Of a DNA stretch of 64,000 nt, positions 26,241 through 34,839 are shown one piece after another. The translations under genes and the position numbers were made by a program. Each line of letters starts with the position of its first letter. Positions within the stretch are counted from its first letter, which is position 1. The notes beneath the pieces were generated by a model, which made no database searches, was not told the DNA's origin, and saw only the letters and a list, made by a program, of their open reading frames with translations. Source of the stretch: PLanc-01 sp035342095. GTDB taxonomy: Bacteria; Planctomycetota; Phycisphaerae; Sedimentisphaerales; Anaerobacaceae. The stretch is from the NCBI GenBank assembly GCA_035342095.1, contig DAOQWL010000008.1:35055-99054 (forward strand), written 5' to 3'.

Positions 26241-28233
26241 TGGCAGTTCTCGCAAGCCCGTCAAACTGATCGGCGCGGCCGTCCTCGTGGCAGCGGTCGT
26301 TCTCGCGGTCGTCTGGCTCAAGGTCGTTCGCGCCCAGGAGGACCCCACCGCGACGATGGCCACCAGCGTGGCCAAGCGGGGTCCCTTGACGATCAGCGTT
26401 CTGGAGTCCGGCGCCATCAAGGCCAAGGAGCAGGTGATCATCCGCAACGAGGTCGAAGGAAGGACGACGATCGTCGAGATCGTCCCCGAGGGCACGCACG
26501 TCAATGTGGGGGATCTACTGGTCAAGCTGGACGCCAGCTCGATGAGCGATCAGCGGATCGACCAGGAGATCAAGGTCAAGAATGCCGAAGCGGCCAAGGT
26601 GAACGCCGAGAAGGCACTGGAAATCGCCAAAAACCAGGCGAAGAGCGACATTGAGAAAGCCGAACTGACCCTCAAGTTCGCCAAGCAGGATCTGGAGATC
26701 TACAACGCCAAGCAGTATCCCAACGACCTGACTGCCGCAGGCAACAAGGTGAAAGAGGCGCAGGAGGTGTTGACTCGGGCGACCACGACGCTGGCCTGGT
26801 CCGAGACCCTCTACAAGGAGAAGTACCTGTCCAAGACGGAGTTGCAGGCGGACCAGTTGGCGGTGACCAGAGCGGAGAACAGCCTGACCGTCGCGCAGAA
26901 CGACCAGGAACTGCTCGAGAACTACACGAGGCGCCGCAAGATGGAACAGTACGCCAGCGACGTCAACCAGGCGGAGATGGCGCTGGAGCGCACGATCAGC
27001 AAGGCGGAAGCCAACGTGATTCAGGCGGAGACGGACCTGAGTGCCAAGGAGCAAGAGCACAAACGTCAGATCGACAAGCTCAACAAGCTCCTGGACCAGA
27101 TCGAGAAGGCCACCGTGCTCTCGCCAGCGGAAGGGATGGTTGTCTATGCGACGAGTTCCCGCGGCGGATTTGGCCGGCAGGACCGCCAACCGCTTGCCGA
27201 CGGTGTCGAAGTCTGGGAGCGTCAGGAGCTGATCTACATCCCGAAATCTTCGTCCTCCGTGGCGGAAGTCGACGTTCACGAGGCCAGCCTGGACAAGGTC
27301 CGGGCGGGACTTCCTGCGGTTGTGACGGTCGATGCACTGCCGGGCAAGAAGTTCTTCGGTACGGTTTCTCGCATCGCGCCGCTGCCCAACGCCCAGAGCA
27401 TGTGGATGAATCCCGATCTGAAAGTCTACACGACGAACATCGACCTGGAGAGCCCCGATTCGGATCTGCGGAGCGGCATGAACTGCCGGGCGGACATCAT
27501 CGTCAGGCAGTATGACGACGTGGTGTCTATCCCAGTCCAGGCGGTTCTGCGGGTGGACGGACAACCCACCGTCTATGTTGTCAAGGACGGCCAGATCGAG
27601 AAGCGAGCCGTCGAGATCGGCCTGGATGACGGCATCGATATTGCGATTCTCAAGGGCCTCAGCGAAGGGGAGGTGGTCCTGCTGACGCCTCCGCTGCAGG
27701 CGGCGGCTCTCTCGCCGGGCGGGCGGATCTCCGGATCGGGCGACGCCAACGACACGACCGCCCAGAAGATCACGGAGAAGCTCAAGGCGGTCAGCGAAGC
27801 CAACAAGCCGAGCGTACCTTCCGGCCGGGGAGTGCAGCCTCCATCTGGCCCGATGGGGCAGGCGGGCGGAGAGGCCGGACCGGGCCAGCCGGGCGGCCAG
27901 GGATTCCAGATGCCCTCCGCGGCGCAGATGGAGGAAATGAGAAAACGCTTCGAGAGCATGACGCCCGAAGAACGCCAGCAGGAGATGGAGAAAGTGCGCC
28001 AGCAGATGGAGAGCAATATGACGCCCGAGCAGCGACAGCAGATGGAGGAGAGGCGTCAGCGATTCCAGAACATGTCTCCGGAAGAGCGGGAGCAGATGCG
28101 TCAGCGCCGCGGCAGCGGCGAGGGCGGGGGCTTCGGCCCCGGAGGCCGCAGAGACGGCAGCGGTGGCGGACCGGGCGGCGGTAGTCGCGGTGGCAGCGAT
28201 TCCGGATCCGGACAGCCGGGAAGGGGACAGTAG
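26218..28233 (+). CDS. MacA-like periplasmic adaptor with Met/Gln/Arg-rich tail
   Basis: 671 residues. One N-terminal membrane anchor (KLIGAAVLVAAVVLAVVWLK), a lipoyl-like half (ESGAIKAKEQVIIRNEVEG), a coiled-coil hairpin (about 110-290), the second lipoyl half, and a beta-barrel domain (about 340-480) define an HlyD/MacA-type adaptor bridging inner pump and outer duct. Unusual is a C-terminal extension of about 150 residues: repeated units such as MTPEERQQEMEKVRQQME, then a Gly/Ser/Arg-rich end. Its role is unknown. The gene ends immediately before the ATPase ATG. Confidence 0.85.
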   Translation: MTVSNKANGSSRKPVKLIGAAVLVAAVVLAVVWLKVVRAQEDPTATMATSVAKRGPLTISVLESGAIKAKEQVIIRNEVEGRTTIVEIVPEGTHVNVGDLLVKLDASSMSDQRIDQEIKVKNAEAAKVNAEKALEIAKNQAKSDIEKAELTLKFAKQDLEIYNAKQYPNDLTAAGNKVKEAQEVLTRATTTLAWSETLYKEKYLSKTELQADQLAVTRAENSLTVAQNDQELLENYTRRRKMEQYASDVNQAEMALERTISKAEANVIQAETDLSAKEQEHKRQIDKLNKLLDQIEKATVLSPAEGMVVYATSSRGGFGRQDRQPLADGVEVWERQELIYIPKSSSSVAEVDVHEASLDKVRAGLPAVVTVDALPGKKFFGTVSRIAPLPNAQSMWMNPDLKVYTTNIDLESPDSDLRSGMNCRADIIVRQYDDVVSIPVQAVLRVDGQPTVYVVKDGQIEKRAVEIGLDDGIDIAILKGLSEGEVVLLTPPLQAAALSPGGRISGSGDANDTTAQKITEKLKAVSEANKPSVPSGRGVQPPSGPMGQAGGEAGPGQPGGQGFQMPSAAQMEEMRKRFESMTPEERQQEMEKVRQQMESNMTPEQRQQMEERRQRFQNMSPEEREQMRQRRGSGEGGGFGPGGRRDGSGGGPGGGSRGGSDSGSGQPGRGQ

Positions 28234-29004
28234 ATGGCCAGCGTGACTCTGCCCGACAACGAACGGGAGATCGTCCGACTCGACAATGCCCGTAAGGTCT
28301 ACCAGATGGGCACCGAGGAGGTCCACGCCCTCGCGGGCGTCAGCATGACGTTCGAGAAGGGGGACTTCTGGGCGATCATGGGTCCCAGCGGTTCCGGCAA
28401 GAGCACTATGATGAACGTCCTGGGTTGTCTCGACCGTCTGACCGCCGGGGCTTACTATCTCGACGGCAAAGACGTCAGCAAGCTGGACGACGATTCGCTC
28501 AGCGACCTGCGCCTGCGGTATCTGGGGTTCATTTTTCAGAGCTTCAATCTGATTCCCCAGTTGTCGGTACAGCGGAACATCGAATTGCCGTTGTACTACC
28601 TGGGCTGGGACGCGATTCGCAGCGCCCAGCGGGCCAAGGAACTGGCGGAGGGCGTCGGCCTGGGCGACCGTCTGAACCACCGACCCACCGAACTCTCCGG
28701 CGGGCAGATGCAGCGAGTGGCCATCGCCCGCGCTTTGGCCAACGATCCGCAGATCATCTTTGCGGACGAGCCCACGGGCAACCTCGACTCGGCCACCGGC
28801 GTACAGATCATGGACCTGCTGACCCGCCTGAACAAAGAGGGCAAGACCATTATCATGGTCACGCACGAGCCGGACATCGCAGCTTACGCCGGCAGCAGGT
28901 TGCACATGATCGACGGCAACATCGACAGAATCGAAGGCATTCATGCGGCAAACCAGAATAGCCAGAAACATCGCGCTGGGCATCGAGAACCTGCTGCTTC
29001 ATAA
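28234..29004 (+). CDS. MacB/LolD-type ABC transporter ATPase
   Basis: 256 residues. Walker A GPSGSGKST, Q-loop FIFQSFNL, signature LSGGQMQRVAIARAL, Walker B IIFADEPTGNLD and switch His in VTHEPD are all intact, matching the LolCDE/MacB ATPase subfamily. It is a separate polypeptide here, whereas MacB proper fuses ATPase and permease. The ATG follows the adaptor stop directly. The last 62 bases overlap the first permease gene, and the C-terminal residues there (NQNSQKHRAGHREPAAS) look unlike the family, so they may be a by-product of the overlap. Confidence 0.92.
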   Translation: MASVTLPDNEREIVRLDNARKVYQMGTEEVHALAGVSMTFEKGDFWAIMGPSGSGKSTMMNVLGCLDRLTAGAYYLDGKDVSKLDDDSLSDLRLRYLGFIFQSFNLIPQLSVQRNIELPLYYLGWDAIRSAQRAKELAEGVGLGDRLNHRPTELSGGQMQRVAIARALANDPQIIFADEPTGNLDSATGVQIMDLLTRLNKEGKTIIMVTHEPDIAAYAGSRLHMIDGNIDRIEGIHAANQNSQKHRAGHREPAAS

Positions 29005-30211
29005 GCTGCGCTCGTTCCTGACCATGCTGGGCGTTGTCTTCGGCGTCGGAAGCGTCGTGGCGATGCTTTCCGTGGGGGAGGGCGCCAGCCAGGAGGCCTT
29101 GGCTCAGATTCGCAAGCTCGGCAGCGACAACATCATCGTTTCCTCGGTGAAGTCGGCCGAGGAGCAGCAGATGAGCAGTACGCACTCTCGCATGAGCATC
29201 TATGGACTGACCTACCAGGATCATCGCAGGATCGCGACCAGCTTCGCGAACATCCGTCAGACAGCGCCCGCCAAGCTGATGCGGAAGGAATCCCGTTTGG
29301 GCGAGCGGGCGATGGAACTGCGGGTCGTCGGCGCGACGCCCGAATGGTTCCGTCTGGTGCCTCGGGAACTCGTCGCGGGACGCGTCATCACGCAACGCGA
29401 TCTGGAGACCCGCTCTCCCGTCGCGGTGTTGACCGAGTTCGGCGCCAGGAAACTGCTGGCCACCGAGGGTTCCGTGGGGCAGACCCTTCGCATCGGGGGC
29501 GACGAGTTCACGGTCGTCGGCATCATCCACAGCGAGAGCGGGCAGGCCGGCAACATCCAGATTCCCGATCAGGAGATCGACGTGTATATCCCCCTGGATG
29601 TGGCCCAGCGGTACTTCGGCGACATCTCCTTCAAGAGGACGGCGGGCTCCGACGAACGGGAAAAGGTGGAGCTGCACCAGATCATCGTCCAGGTGGACGA
29701 CCCGAAGAACGCCGAGGCGGTTGCAGGCGGCATCGAGGCCATGCTCAAGCGGTTCCATAAGAAGAAGGACTACGCGATCAGCGTTCCCTTGGCTTTGCTC
29801 AAGCAGGCGGAGGCCACCAAGCGGACGTTCAACATCGTGCTGGGCTCCATCGCGGGGATCAGCCTGCTCGTCGGCGGCATCGGCATCATGAACATCATGC
29901 TGGCCTCCGTGACCGAGCGGACGCGGGAGATCGGCATCCGTCGCGCGATCGGGGCCAAACGCCGCCAGATCGTCGTTCAGTTCCTGATCGAGACGGTCGT
30001 GCTGTCCATGTTCGGCGGCATGATCGGCCTGGGACTGGGCGTGCTGATCCCGCTGCTGATCACGCATTTTTCGGGCATGGCGACAGTCGTGACTCTGAAC
30101 GGGATTCTGCTGCCGCTGTTCATCAGCATGGCCATCGGTATTCTCTTCGGCATCTATCCGGCGATGAACGCGGCCCGGGTCGATCCGATTGTCGCCTTGC
30201 GGCACGAATGA
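28943..30211 (+). CDS. MacB-like ABC permease 1
   Basis: 422 residues: one helix near the N-terminus (LRSFLTMLGVVFGVGSVVAM), a large periplasmic MacB domain, then three helices including the conserved GIGIMNIMLASVTERTREIG and RRAIGAKRR coupling region. It works with the ATPase and adaptor to push substrates through the TolC-like duct. It starts inside the ATPase gene, overlapping it by 62 bases. The next gene is a same-length paralog, so the two may form a heterodimer. Confidence 0.9.
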   Translation: MRQTRIARNIALGIENLLLHKLRSFLTMLGVVFGVGSVVAMLSVGEGASQEALAQIRKLGSDNIIVSSVKSAEEQQMSSTHSRMSIYGLTYQDHRRIATSFANIRQTAPAKLMRKESRLGERAMELRVVGATPEWFRLVPRELVAGRVITQRDLETRSPVAVLTEFGARKLLATEGSVGQTLRIGGDEFTVVGIIHSESGQAGNIQIPDQEIDVYIPLDVAQRYFGDISFKRTAGSDEREKVELHQIIVQVDDPKNAEAVAGGIEAMLKRFHKKKDYAISVPLALLKQAEATKRTFNIVLGSIAGISLLVGGIGIMNIMLASVTERTREIGIRRAIGAKRRQIVVQFLIETVVLSMFGGMIGLGLGVLIPLLITHFSGMATVVTLNGILLPLFISMAIGILFGIYPAMNAARVDPIVALRHE

Positions 30212-30236
30212 AGGCAGGTGGAGATAGCGGAGCCGT

Positions 30237-31505
30237 ATGACACAGTCGAAAATCGTGCGGAATATCTGGCTGGGCGTCGAGAACCTGCTGTTGCACAAGC
30301 TGCGCTCGTTTCTGACCATGCTGGGCGTCGTGTTCGGCGTCGGCAGCGTCGTCGCGATGCTCTCGGTCGGAGAGGGCGCCAGCCAGGAAGCGCTCGCTCA
30401 GATCCGCAGGCTGGGCAGCAACAACATCATCGTCTCTTCGATGAAGCCGGTGGAACAGGACCAGACCGTTGTGACTCGCAATTCCATGCTCGTCTACGGT
30501 TTGACCTATGACGACTATCGTCGAATGGCCCAGAGCATCCGACAGGTCCGACAGGTCGCGCCGGCCAAGATCATTCGCAAGGACGCCCGTCTTCGCGAGC
30601 GGTCGATGGAACTGCGGGTCGTGGGGACGACGGCGGAATGGTTTAAACTGGTCCCTCGTCATGTGGAGGCGGGCCGAGTCCTCGTGCGGGCGGATGCCGA
30701 GAGCAAGGCTCCTGTGGCGGTTCTCACCGAGTTCGGGGCCAGGAAGCTGCTGGCGACGTTGAGCACGGTCGGACAGACCCTGCGGATTGGCGGCAACGAG
30801 TTCCAGATCGTCGGGATCATTCGCAGCGAAAGCGGGCAGGCCGGCAATATCCAACTTCCCGATCAGGAGGCGGACGTTTACATCCCCCTGGAGGTGGCGC
30901 GGCACTACTACGGCGATATCTTCGCGAGAATGACCTCGGGTTCGTTCGAGCGGGAGCGGGTGGAGTTGCACCAGATTATCGTCCAGGTGGACGATCCCCA
31001 GCACGTGGAGGCGGCCGCCGCAGGCATCGAACGGGTCCTGGGACTGTTCCACAAGAAGAAGGACTTCGTCGTGAGCGTCCCACTGGCCCTGCTCAAGCAG
31101 ACCGAGGCGACCAAGCGGACGTTCAACATCGTTCTGGGCTCCATCGCCGGGATCAGCCTGCTGGTCGGCGGCATCGGCATCATGAACATCATGCTGGCCT
31201 CCGTGACCGAGCGAACGCGGGAGATCGGCATCCGTCGGGCCATCGGCGCCAAGCGCCGGCAGATCGTCGTTCAGTTTCTGATCGAGACCGTGGTGCTCTC
31301 GATGATCGGCGGCTCGATCGGTCTGGGTCTGGGCGTGCTGATTCCGCTTCTCATTACGCACTTCTCCGGCATGGCGACGGTCGTGACCCTCAATGGGATC
31401 CTGCTGCCGTTGGTCATCAGTATGGCTATCGGCATTCTCTTCGGTCTGTACCCGGCTATGCACGCGGCTCAGGTCGACCCCATCGTGGCCCTCCGCCACG
31501 AATAG
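30237..31505 (+). CDS. MacB-like ABC permease 2
   Basis: 422 residues, colinear with permease 1 and nearly identical in the N-terminal 70 residues and the C-terminal membrane region. Most differences lie in the periplasmic domain. The gap to permease 1 is 25 bases and a GGAG lies before the ATG. Same four-helix MacB layout. The identical lengths and clustered divergence suggest tandem duplication followed by change in the periplasmic, substrate-facing part. Confidence 0.9.
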   Translation: MTQSKIVRNIWLGVENLLLHKLRSFLTMLGVVFGVGSVVAMLSVGEGASQEALAQIRRLGSNNIIVSSMKPVEQDQTVVTRNSMLVYGLTYDDYRRMAQSIRQVRQVAPAKIIRKDARLRERSMELRVVGTTAEWFKLVPRHVEAGRVLVRADAESKAPVAVLTEFGARKLLATLSTVGQTLRIGGNEFQIVGIIRSESGQAGNIQLPDQEADVYIPLEVARHYYGDIFARMTSGSFERERVELHQIIVQVDDPQHVEAAAAGIERVLGLFHKKKDFVVSVPLALLKQTEATKRTFNIVLGSIAGISLLVGGIGIMNIMLASVTERTREIGIRRAIGAKRRQIVVQFLIETVVLSMIGGSIGLGLGVLIPLLITHFSGMATVVTLNGILLPLVISMAIGILFGLYPAMHAAQVDPIVALRHE

Positions 31506-31818
31506 GCGGGACCCGGAAGGGGCCGCCATGACGCGAGACCGCGGGTTGGAGACCACCGGAAGATTCCCCCATCATCCTCGTCGAAGCGAAGAGCCCGTCT
31601 CTGCGGGCTGGACTATCGGACTGGCGACTGTCTCTGTGGTGTCCGATGACGGACTTCCTCCGTTGCTGCGGCTCTGTCTCTCCAGCCGCTCCGTCTGGAG
31701 GTGGTGGAATCAGGAGAAACCTGTAACCGGCGCCGACGACGGGACACTGAGTATCGGGTAGCCCATTGTGGGCATCTGGCTCAGAGTACGCGATGGCGAA
31801 CCGTGAAAGGATACGCTC
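31506..31818 (+). other. Intergenic stretch after the exporter operon
   Basis: No gene recognised. A small nested inverted repeat (CTGAG/CTCAG around GCCCA/TGGGC, 31747-31782) lies shortly before the next gene. No clear promoter or T-tract terminator was seen. Confidence 0.35.
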
Positions 31819-32526
31819 ATGTCCAAGAGAGTCTGGATCGGTCTCGTGGGAACCACCGTGCTGATCGCGGGCGGCCTGCTCCTGGCTCAGCCGGGACCCG
31901 GCGGCAGGCGAGGATGGGGAGGGCAGCAGGGCTTTGCAAACAAGGCCCCCACGGCCAAGAACGCCAGGGAGAAAGCAATCCTTGACGTCCTGGACGATAT
32001 GGATCGCAACCAGCGGGGGGGCAACATGAACGTCCCCATCGAGGACGGGCGTTTCCTCCGGCTTCTGGCTGAGTCCACCGGGGCCAAGCAGGTCGTCGAA
32101 ATCGGCACGTCCAACGGCTACTCTGGCCTCTGGCTGTGCCTGGCTCTGAAGGCTACCGGCGGCAAGCTGACCACCTTCGAGATCGACGCGGCGCGTGCGG
32201 CGTTGGCTCGACAGAACTTTCGGAAGGCCGGCGTGGACGACATCGTCACGCTGGTCGAAGGAGACGCACATGAGAAAGTCGTGGATGTTGCGGGTCCCGT
32301 CGATATCGCATTCATCGATGCCGACAAGGAAGGGTATGTGGACTATCTGGCCAAGCTGCTGCCCAAGGTCCGTCCCGGCGGTCTGATCATCGGTCACAAC
32401 GTGAATCCCCAGATGGCGGATGCGAAATTCGTCGAAGCCATCACGACGAACCCGGACCTCGAGACCGTCTTCTACACGCAGGCCGGCGGGGTCAGTGTGA
32501 CATTGAAGAAAAGGGGATTGGAGTAG
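31819..32526 (+). CDS. Predicted exported class I O-methyltransferase
   Basis: 235 residues. The catechol/caffeoyl-CoA O-methyltransferase-like fold is clear: SAM loop VVEIGTSNGYSGLWL, acidic residue in FEIDAARA, and FIDADKEGY with the metal/SAM Asp. Unusually, it begins with what looks like a signal peptide (SKRVWIGLVGTTVLIAGG) and a Gly/Arg-rich stretch, so export or membrane anchoring is predicted. SAM is not known to be supplied outside the cytoplasm, so either it faces the cytoplasm through an uncleaved anchor or it has another use. It stands as a single gene; substrate unknown. Confidence 0.8.
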   Translation: MSKRVWIGLVGTTVLIAGGLLLAQPGPGGRRGWGGQQGFANKAPTAKNAREKAILDVLDDMDRNQRGGNMNVPIEDGRFLRLLAESTGAKQVVEIGTSNGYSGLWLCLALKATGGKLTTFEIDAARAALARQNFRKAGVDDIVTLVEGDAHEKVVDVAGPVDIAFIDADKEGYVDYLAKLLPKVRPGGLIIGHNVNPQMADAKFVEAITTNPDLETVFYTQAGGVSVTLKKRGLE

Positions 32527-32686
32527 ACTCTACTCTTGCCGGGCTCCCAGGCCCGGAACAAGCTCCTATACGAAGGGGTGTCGGTGTGTTTTCCTCGCCG
32601 AACGGCGATCTACACGGAACTATCGGCACCCTTTTATCGTTCTCCCCGACGTGGGTTCACCAGAGCAGAACAGGAAAGGAAAGGGC

Positions 32687-33262
32687 ATGTCAATGGCGAA
32701 GTTGGCGGGACTCTGGAAACGGTCGATCATCACGCCGATCACCACGGCGTCGTTCGTCATCGTGGCCCTCACGGGTGTTCTGATGCTCGTCGACGTCAAA
32801 AGTGCGACGATCAAGGAATTTCACGAGATGGTCAGCATTGTGTTTGTTGTGGCCGCGGCGGCTCACCTGGTCGTCAACTGGGGCAGCTTCGCCTGTTACC
32901 TGCGAAAGCCGCTCACGATCCTGCTGGGCGTCGTCGTGGTTGCGCTCGTCGCGCTCCTGTTCACGGGCAACGGGGGCGGTTCCCGCGGCAGGTCGCCGAT
33001 GGAGATCTTTGCCCGGATGGAGGGCGCATCCCTGGCCCAGGTGGCGCCGGTGCTCGGTGTCTCCGCGGGAGAATCGGTGGCCTTCTTGAAGGCCCAGGGG
33101 TTCCAGGTGTCCGGCGAGAGCCAGTCCATTGGCGACATTGCGAAGAACAATGGCAAACGCGGCATGGAGGTCCTCAGCTTGCTCCTGGCGGCCGGCGGAA
33201 AGCCTGATCGCAGCACGCCCGTTTTCACCAGTGAGGCTGGTTCCCCACTTCCACGCCCGTGA
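32687..33262 (+). CDS. DUF4405-type membrane protein
   Basis: 191 residues with three hydrophobic helices in the first 90: SIITPITTASFVIVALTGVLM, the His-containing segment FHEMVSIVFVVAAAAHLV, and LTILLGVVVVALVALLF. This matches the DUF4405, cytochrome b-like fold, where the His residues may bind heme. A soluble C-terminal part with a helix-turn-helix-like repeat (LAQVAPVLGVSAGESVAFL) follows. Its 3' end overlaps the convergent DUF2179 gene by 38 bases. Start ATG 32687 follows a purine-rich AAAGGG. Confidence 0.65.
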   Translation: MSMAKLAGLWKRSIITPITTASFVIVALTGVLMLVDVKSATIKEFHEMVSIVFVVAAAAHLVVNWGSFACYLRKPLTILLGVVVVALVALLFTGNGGGSRGRSPMEIFARMEGASLAQVAPVLGVSAGESVAFLKAQGFQVSGESQSIGDIAKNNGKRGMEVLSLLLAAGGKPDRSTPVFTSEAGSPLPRP

Positions 33263-33536
33263 CGTCCTCGGCTGCCGCCAGCGCAATGAAGGCGTTCGGG
33301 TCCTTCTCGATGACGACCTTCTTGAGGGCCGAGACGTCTGCGCGGTGGACAGCGGAGTACAGAATGGTCTTGCTTGTCCCCTGGTAGCCGCCTTGTCCGC
33401 TGATTGGGGTAACGCCGACCCGGTGCGTGTTCGTCAATTCACGCGTGATCTCTTTCCAGTTGTCGGAGATGATGATCGCCGCCCGTCGCTTGCAGTCGAG
33501 GTCCGCCACCAACTGTCGCGTCTGTTCTTCCGCCAT
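33225..33536 (-). CDS. Stand-alone DUF2179 domain protein
   Basis: 103 residues, consisting almost only of the domain found at the C-terminus of YitT-family membrane proteins: RVGVTPISGQGGYQG, ILYSAVHRADVSALKKVV, and DPNAFIALAAAEDVTG. No membrane part is present. In YitT the domain is thought to be a cytoplasmic ligand-sensing module; as a free protein its role is unknown. AAGGAG lies 8 bases before the ATG. The 3' end overlaps the convergent DUF4405 gene. Confidence 0.8.
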   Translation of the reverse strand: MAEEQTRQLVADLDCKRRAAIIISDNWKEITRELTNTHRVGVTPISGQGGYQGTSKTILYSAVHRADVSALKKVVIEKDPNAFIALAAAEDVTGVEVGNQPHW

Positions 33537-33622
33537 GGCATCGTCTCCTTTCCGTCTGCGGGCTGGGTTTCCATACCCGTCTCACCGCTCGGTCAGCGCG
33601 ATCCATCGGGTTCGTCGCGAGT

Positions 33623-34327
33623 TCAGAGGTGAAAATCCCCTGCGGCTTCCGGCTGGTACAACAACCGGTCGACCCGGATGCGCCCGTCGAGGGTGTCGCC
33701 CACGCGTCGACCCAGGATCGACAGGCCGATCGGGGAGAGGACGGAGACGTTCATCTCGTCGAAGTCCTTCTTGTCTTTCAGGGAGTCCAGCGGAAAGACG
33801 AGGGACACGGTCATCTCGCAGTTCTTCTCGTTGTCCTTCAGACGCACCTGGGAGTTCATCGTCACGACGTCCGACGGCACGTCCTGAGGGGCAACCGTGT
33901 GGGCGGACTCCAGCAGACGACGGAGCCGGTCCAGCAGGGCGTTCGAAGGCGATTCGGGCGACTGGATGCTCGCGATCATCGCCCGCAGACGCGCGGAGTC
34001 GAACTCCGTGATCTGAAGCCCGCCTTGGCCCGGTTTCCGGCGCGTCTTGCCCCAGGGTCTTGCGGACAGCGCAGCCAGTTTGACGTTGCGAGTCCGGCAA
34101 AAATCCATGACGCGGTCCACTATCAGTTGCCACTGGCGCGGGGTCAGTCCGTCGGCGAACACCTGTCCGGGAGCGCCGTAGAAGACGGGGTGGACTTCCT
34201 TCGTGTGGTGGACATGGAGGCATTGGATTCTCCCTTCCCACCAGCACACGTGGTAGTACTTCCAGGGCTCGATTGGCGTCCGGGCGATGGTTTCGCCCAC
34301 GATCTCTCGTACTTTGGCCTCGTTCAT
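33623..34327 (-). CDS. Rnk/GreA-C-like regulator with unique N-terminal domain
   Basis: 234 residues. The last about 120 match Rnk, the regulator of nucleoside diphosphate kinase, with a coiled N-part and a GreA-C-like beta domain: VVTMNSQVRLKD, SPIGLSILGRRVG and the end YQPEAAGDFHL. Rnk binds RNA polymerase without the catalytic GreA loop. The first about 100 residues (WKYYHVCWWEGRIQCLHVHH and after) are not part of Rnk and I do not recognise them. AAAGGAG lies 8 bases before ATG. It is upstream of the DUF2179 gene by 86 bases on the same strand, possibly co-transcribed. Confidence 0.75.
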   Translation of the reverse strand: MNEAKVREIVGETIARTPIEPWKYYHVCWWEGRIQCLHVHHTKEVHPVFYGAPGQVFADGLTPRQWQLIVDRVMDFCRTRNVKLAALSARPWGKTRRKPGQGGLQITEFDSARLRAMIASIQSPESPSNALLDRLRRLLESAHTVAPQDVPSDVVTMNSQVRLKDNEKNCEMTVSLVFPLDSLKDKKDFDEMNVSVLSPIGLSILGRRVGDTLDGRIRVDRLLYQPEAAGDFHL

Positions 34328-34839
34328 GGGGTATCTCCTTTCTTCTCGATGTGCATCATCCGGGTCATGAATCAGCGGGATATGCGCGCCAGACCGGCCG
34401 CGACCTGCGCGTTCCTATGCCAGTGTGGATGCCTGCGCATGGCAGGTCGAAGGAATGCCGGGACGGCGCAACATCTCCCTACGAGGTCGTGCCAGTAGGG
34501 GGATCATCGCTACGAGGAAGGTGAGGATGCTTGTTCCGAAGAACAGGCCGAGCGAGATTGCACAGAGGCCACCAGCGGGAACGCTCGCCTTGCGGCATCC
34601 CTGTCGCGGAGAACACAGGATGTATCCGTGAGGTTGCCATTTCCATGCACCTGAAGCATGCCCCGATTGTACGATAATGCATTTCCGTGTCAAGCCCCGC
34701 TGTCGCTGAAGCTGTTTCACGGAGTCGAACGGGAAGTCCACAAGACATTTGCATCGCGGGACACAGATCGGTACGATTCGTGCGGGCTGCAGGTTCGATC
34801 GCAGGCCCGTTCCGGTGCAATGGATGAAAGGGCACGCAC
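34328..34839. other. Intergenic stretch with an orphan minus-strand promoter
   Basis: No confident gene. A minus-strand frame between about 34415 and 34600 encodes a clear membrane helix (CAISLGLFFGTSILTFLVAM) plus a basic tail, but has no usual start codon with a ribosome site. It may be a decayed small membrane protein gene or the transcript may be non-coding. Confidence 0.35.
34666..34693 (-). promoter_or_regulatory. Putative strong promoter reading into the intergenic stretch
   Basis: On the minus strand TTGACA, 16-base spacer, TACAAT: a perfect -35 and one mismatch in -10. No standard gene begins downstream before the Rnk-like gene at 34327, which could be its target with a leader of about 330 bases. 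Confidence 0.5.
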
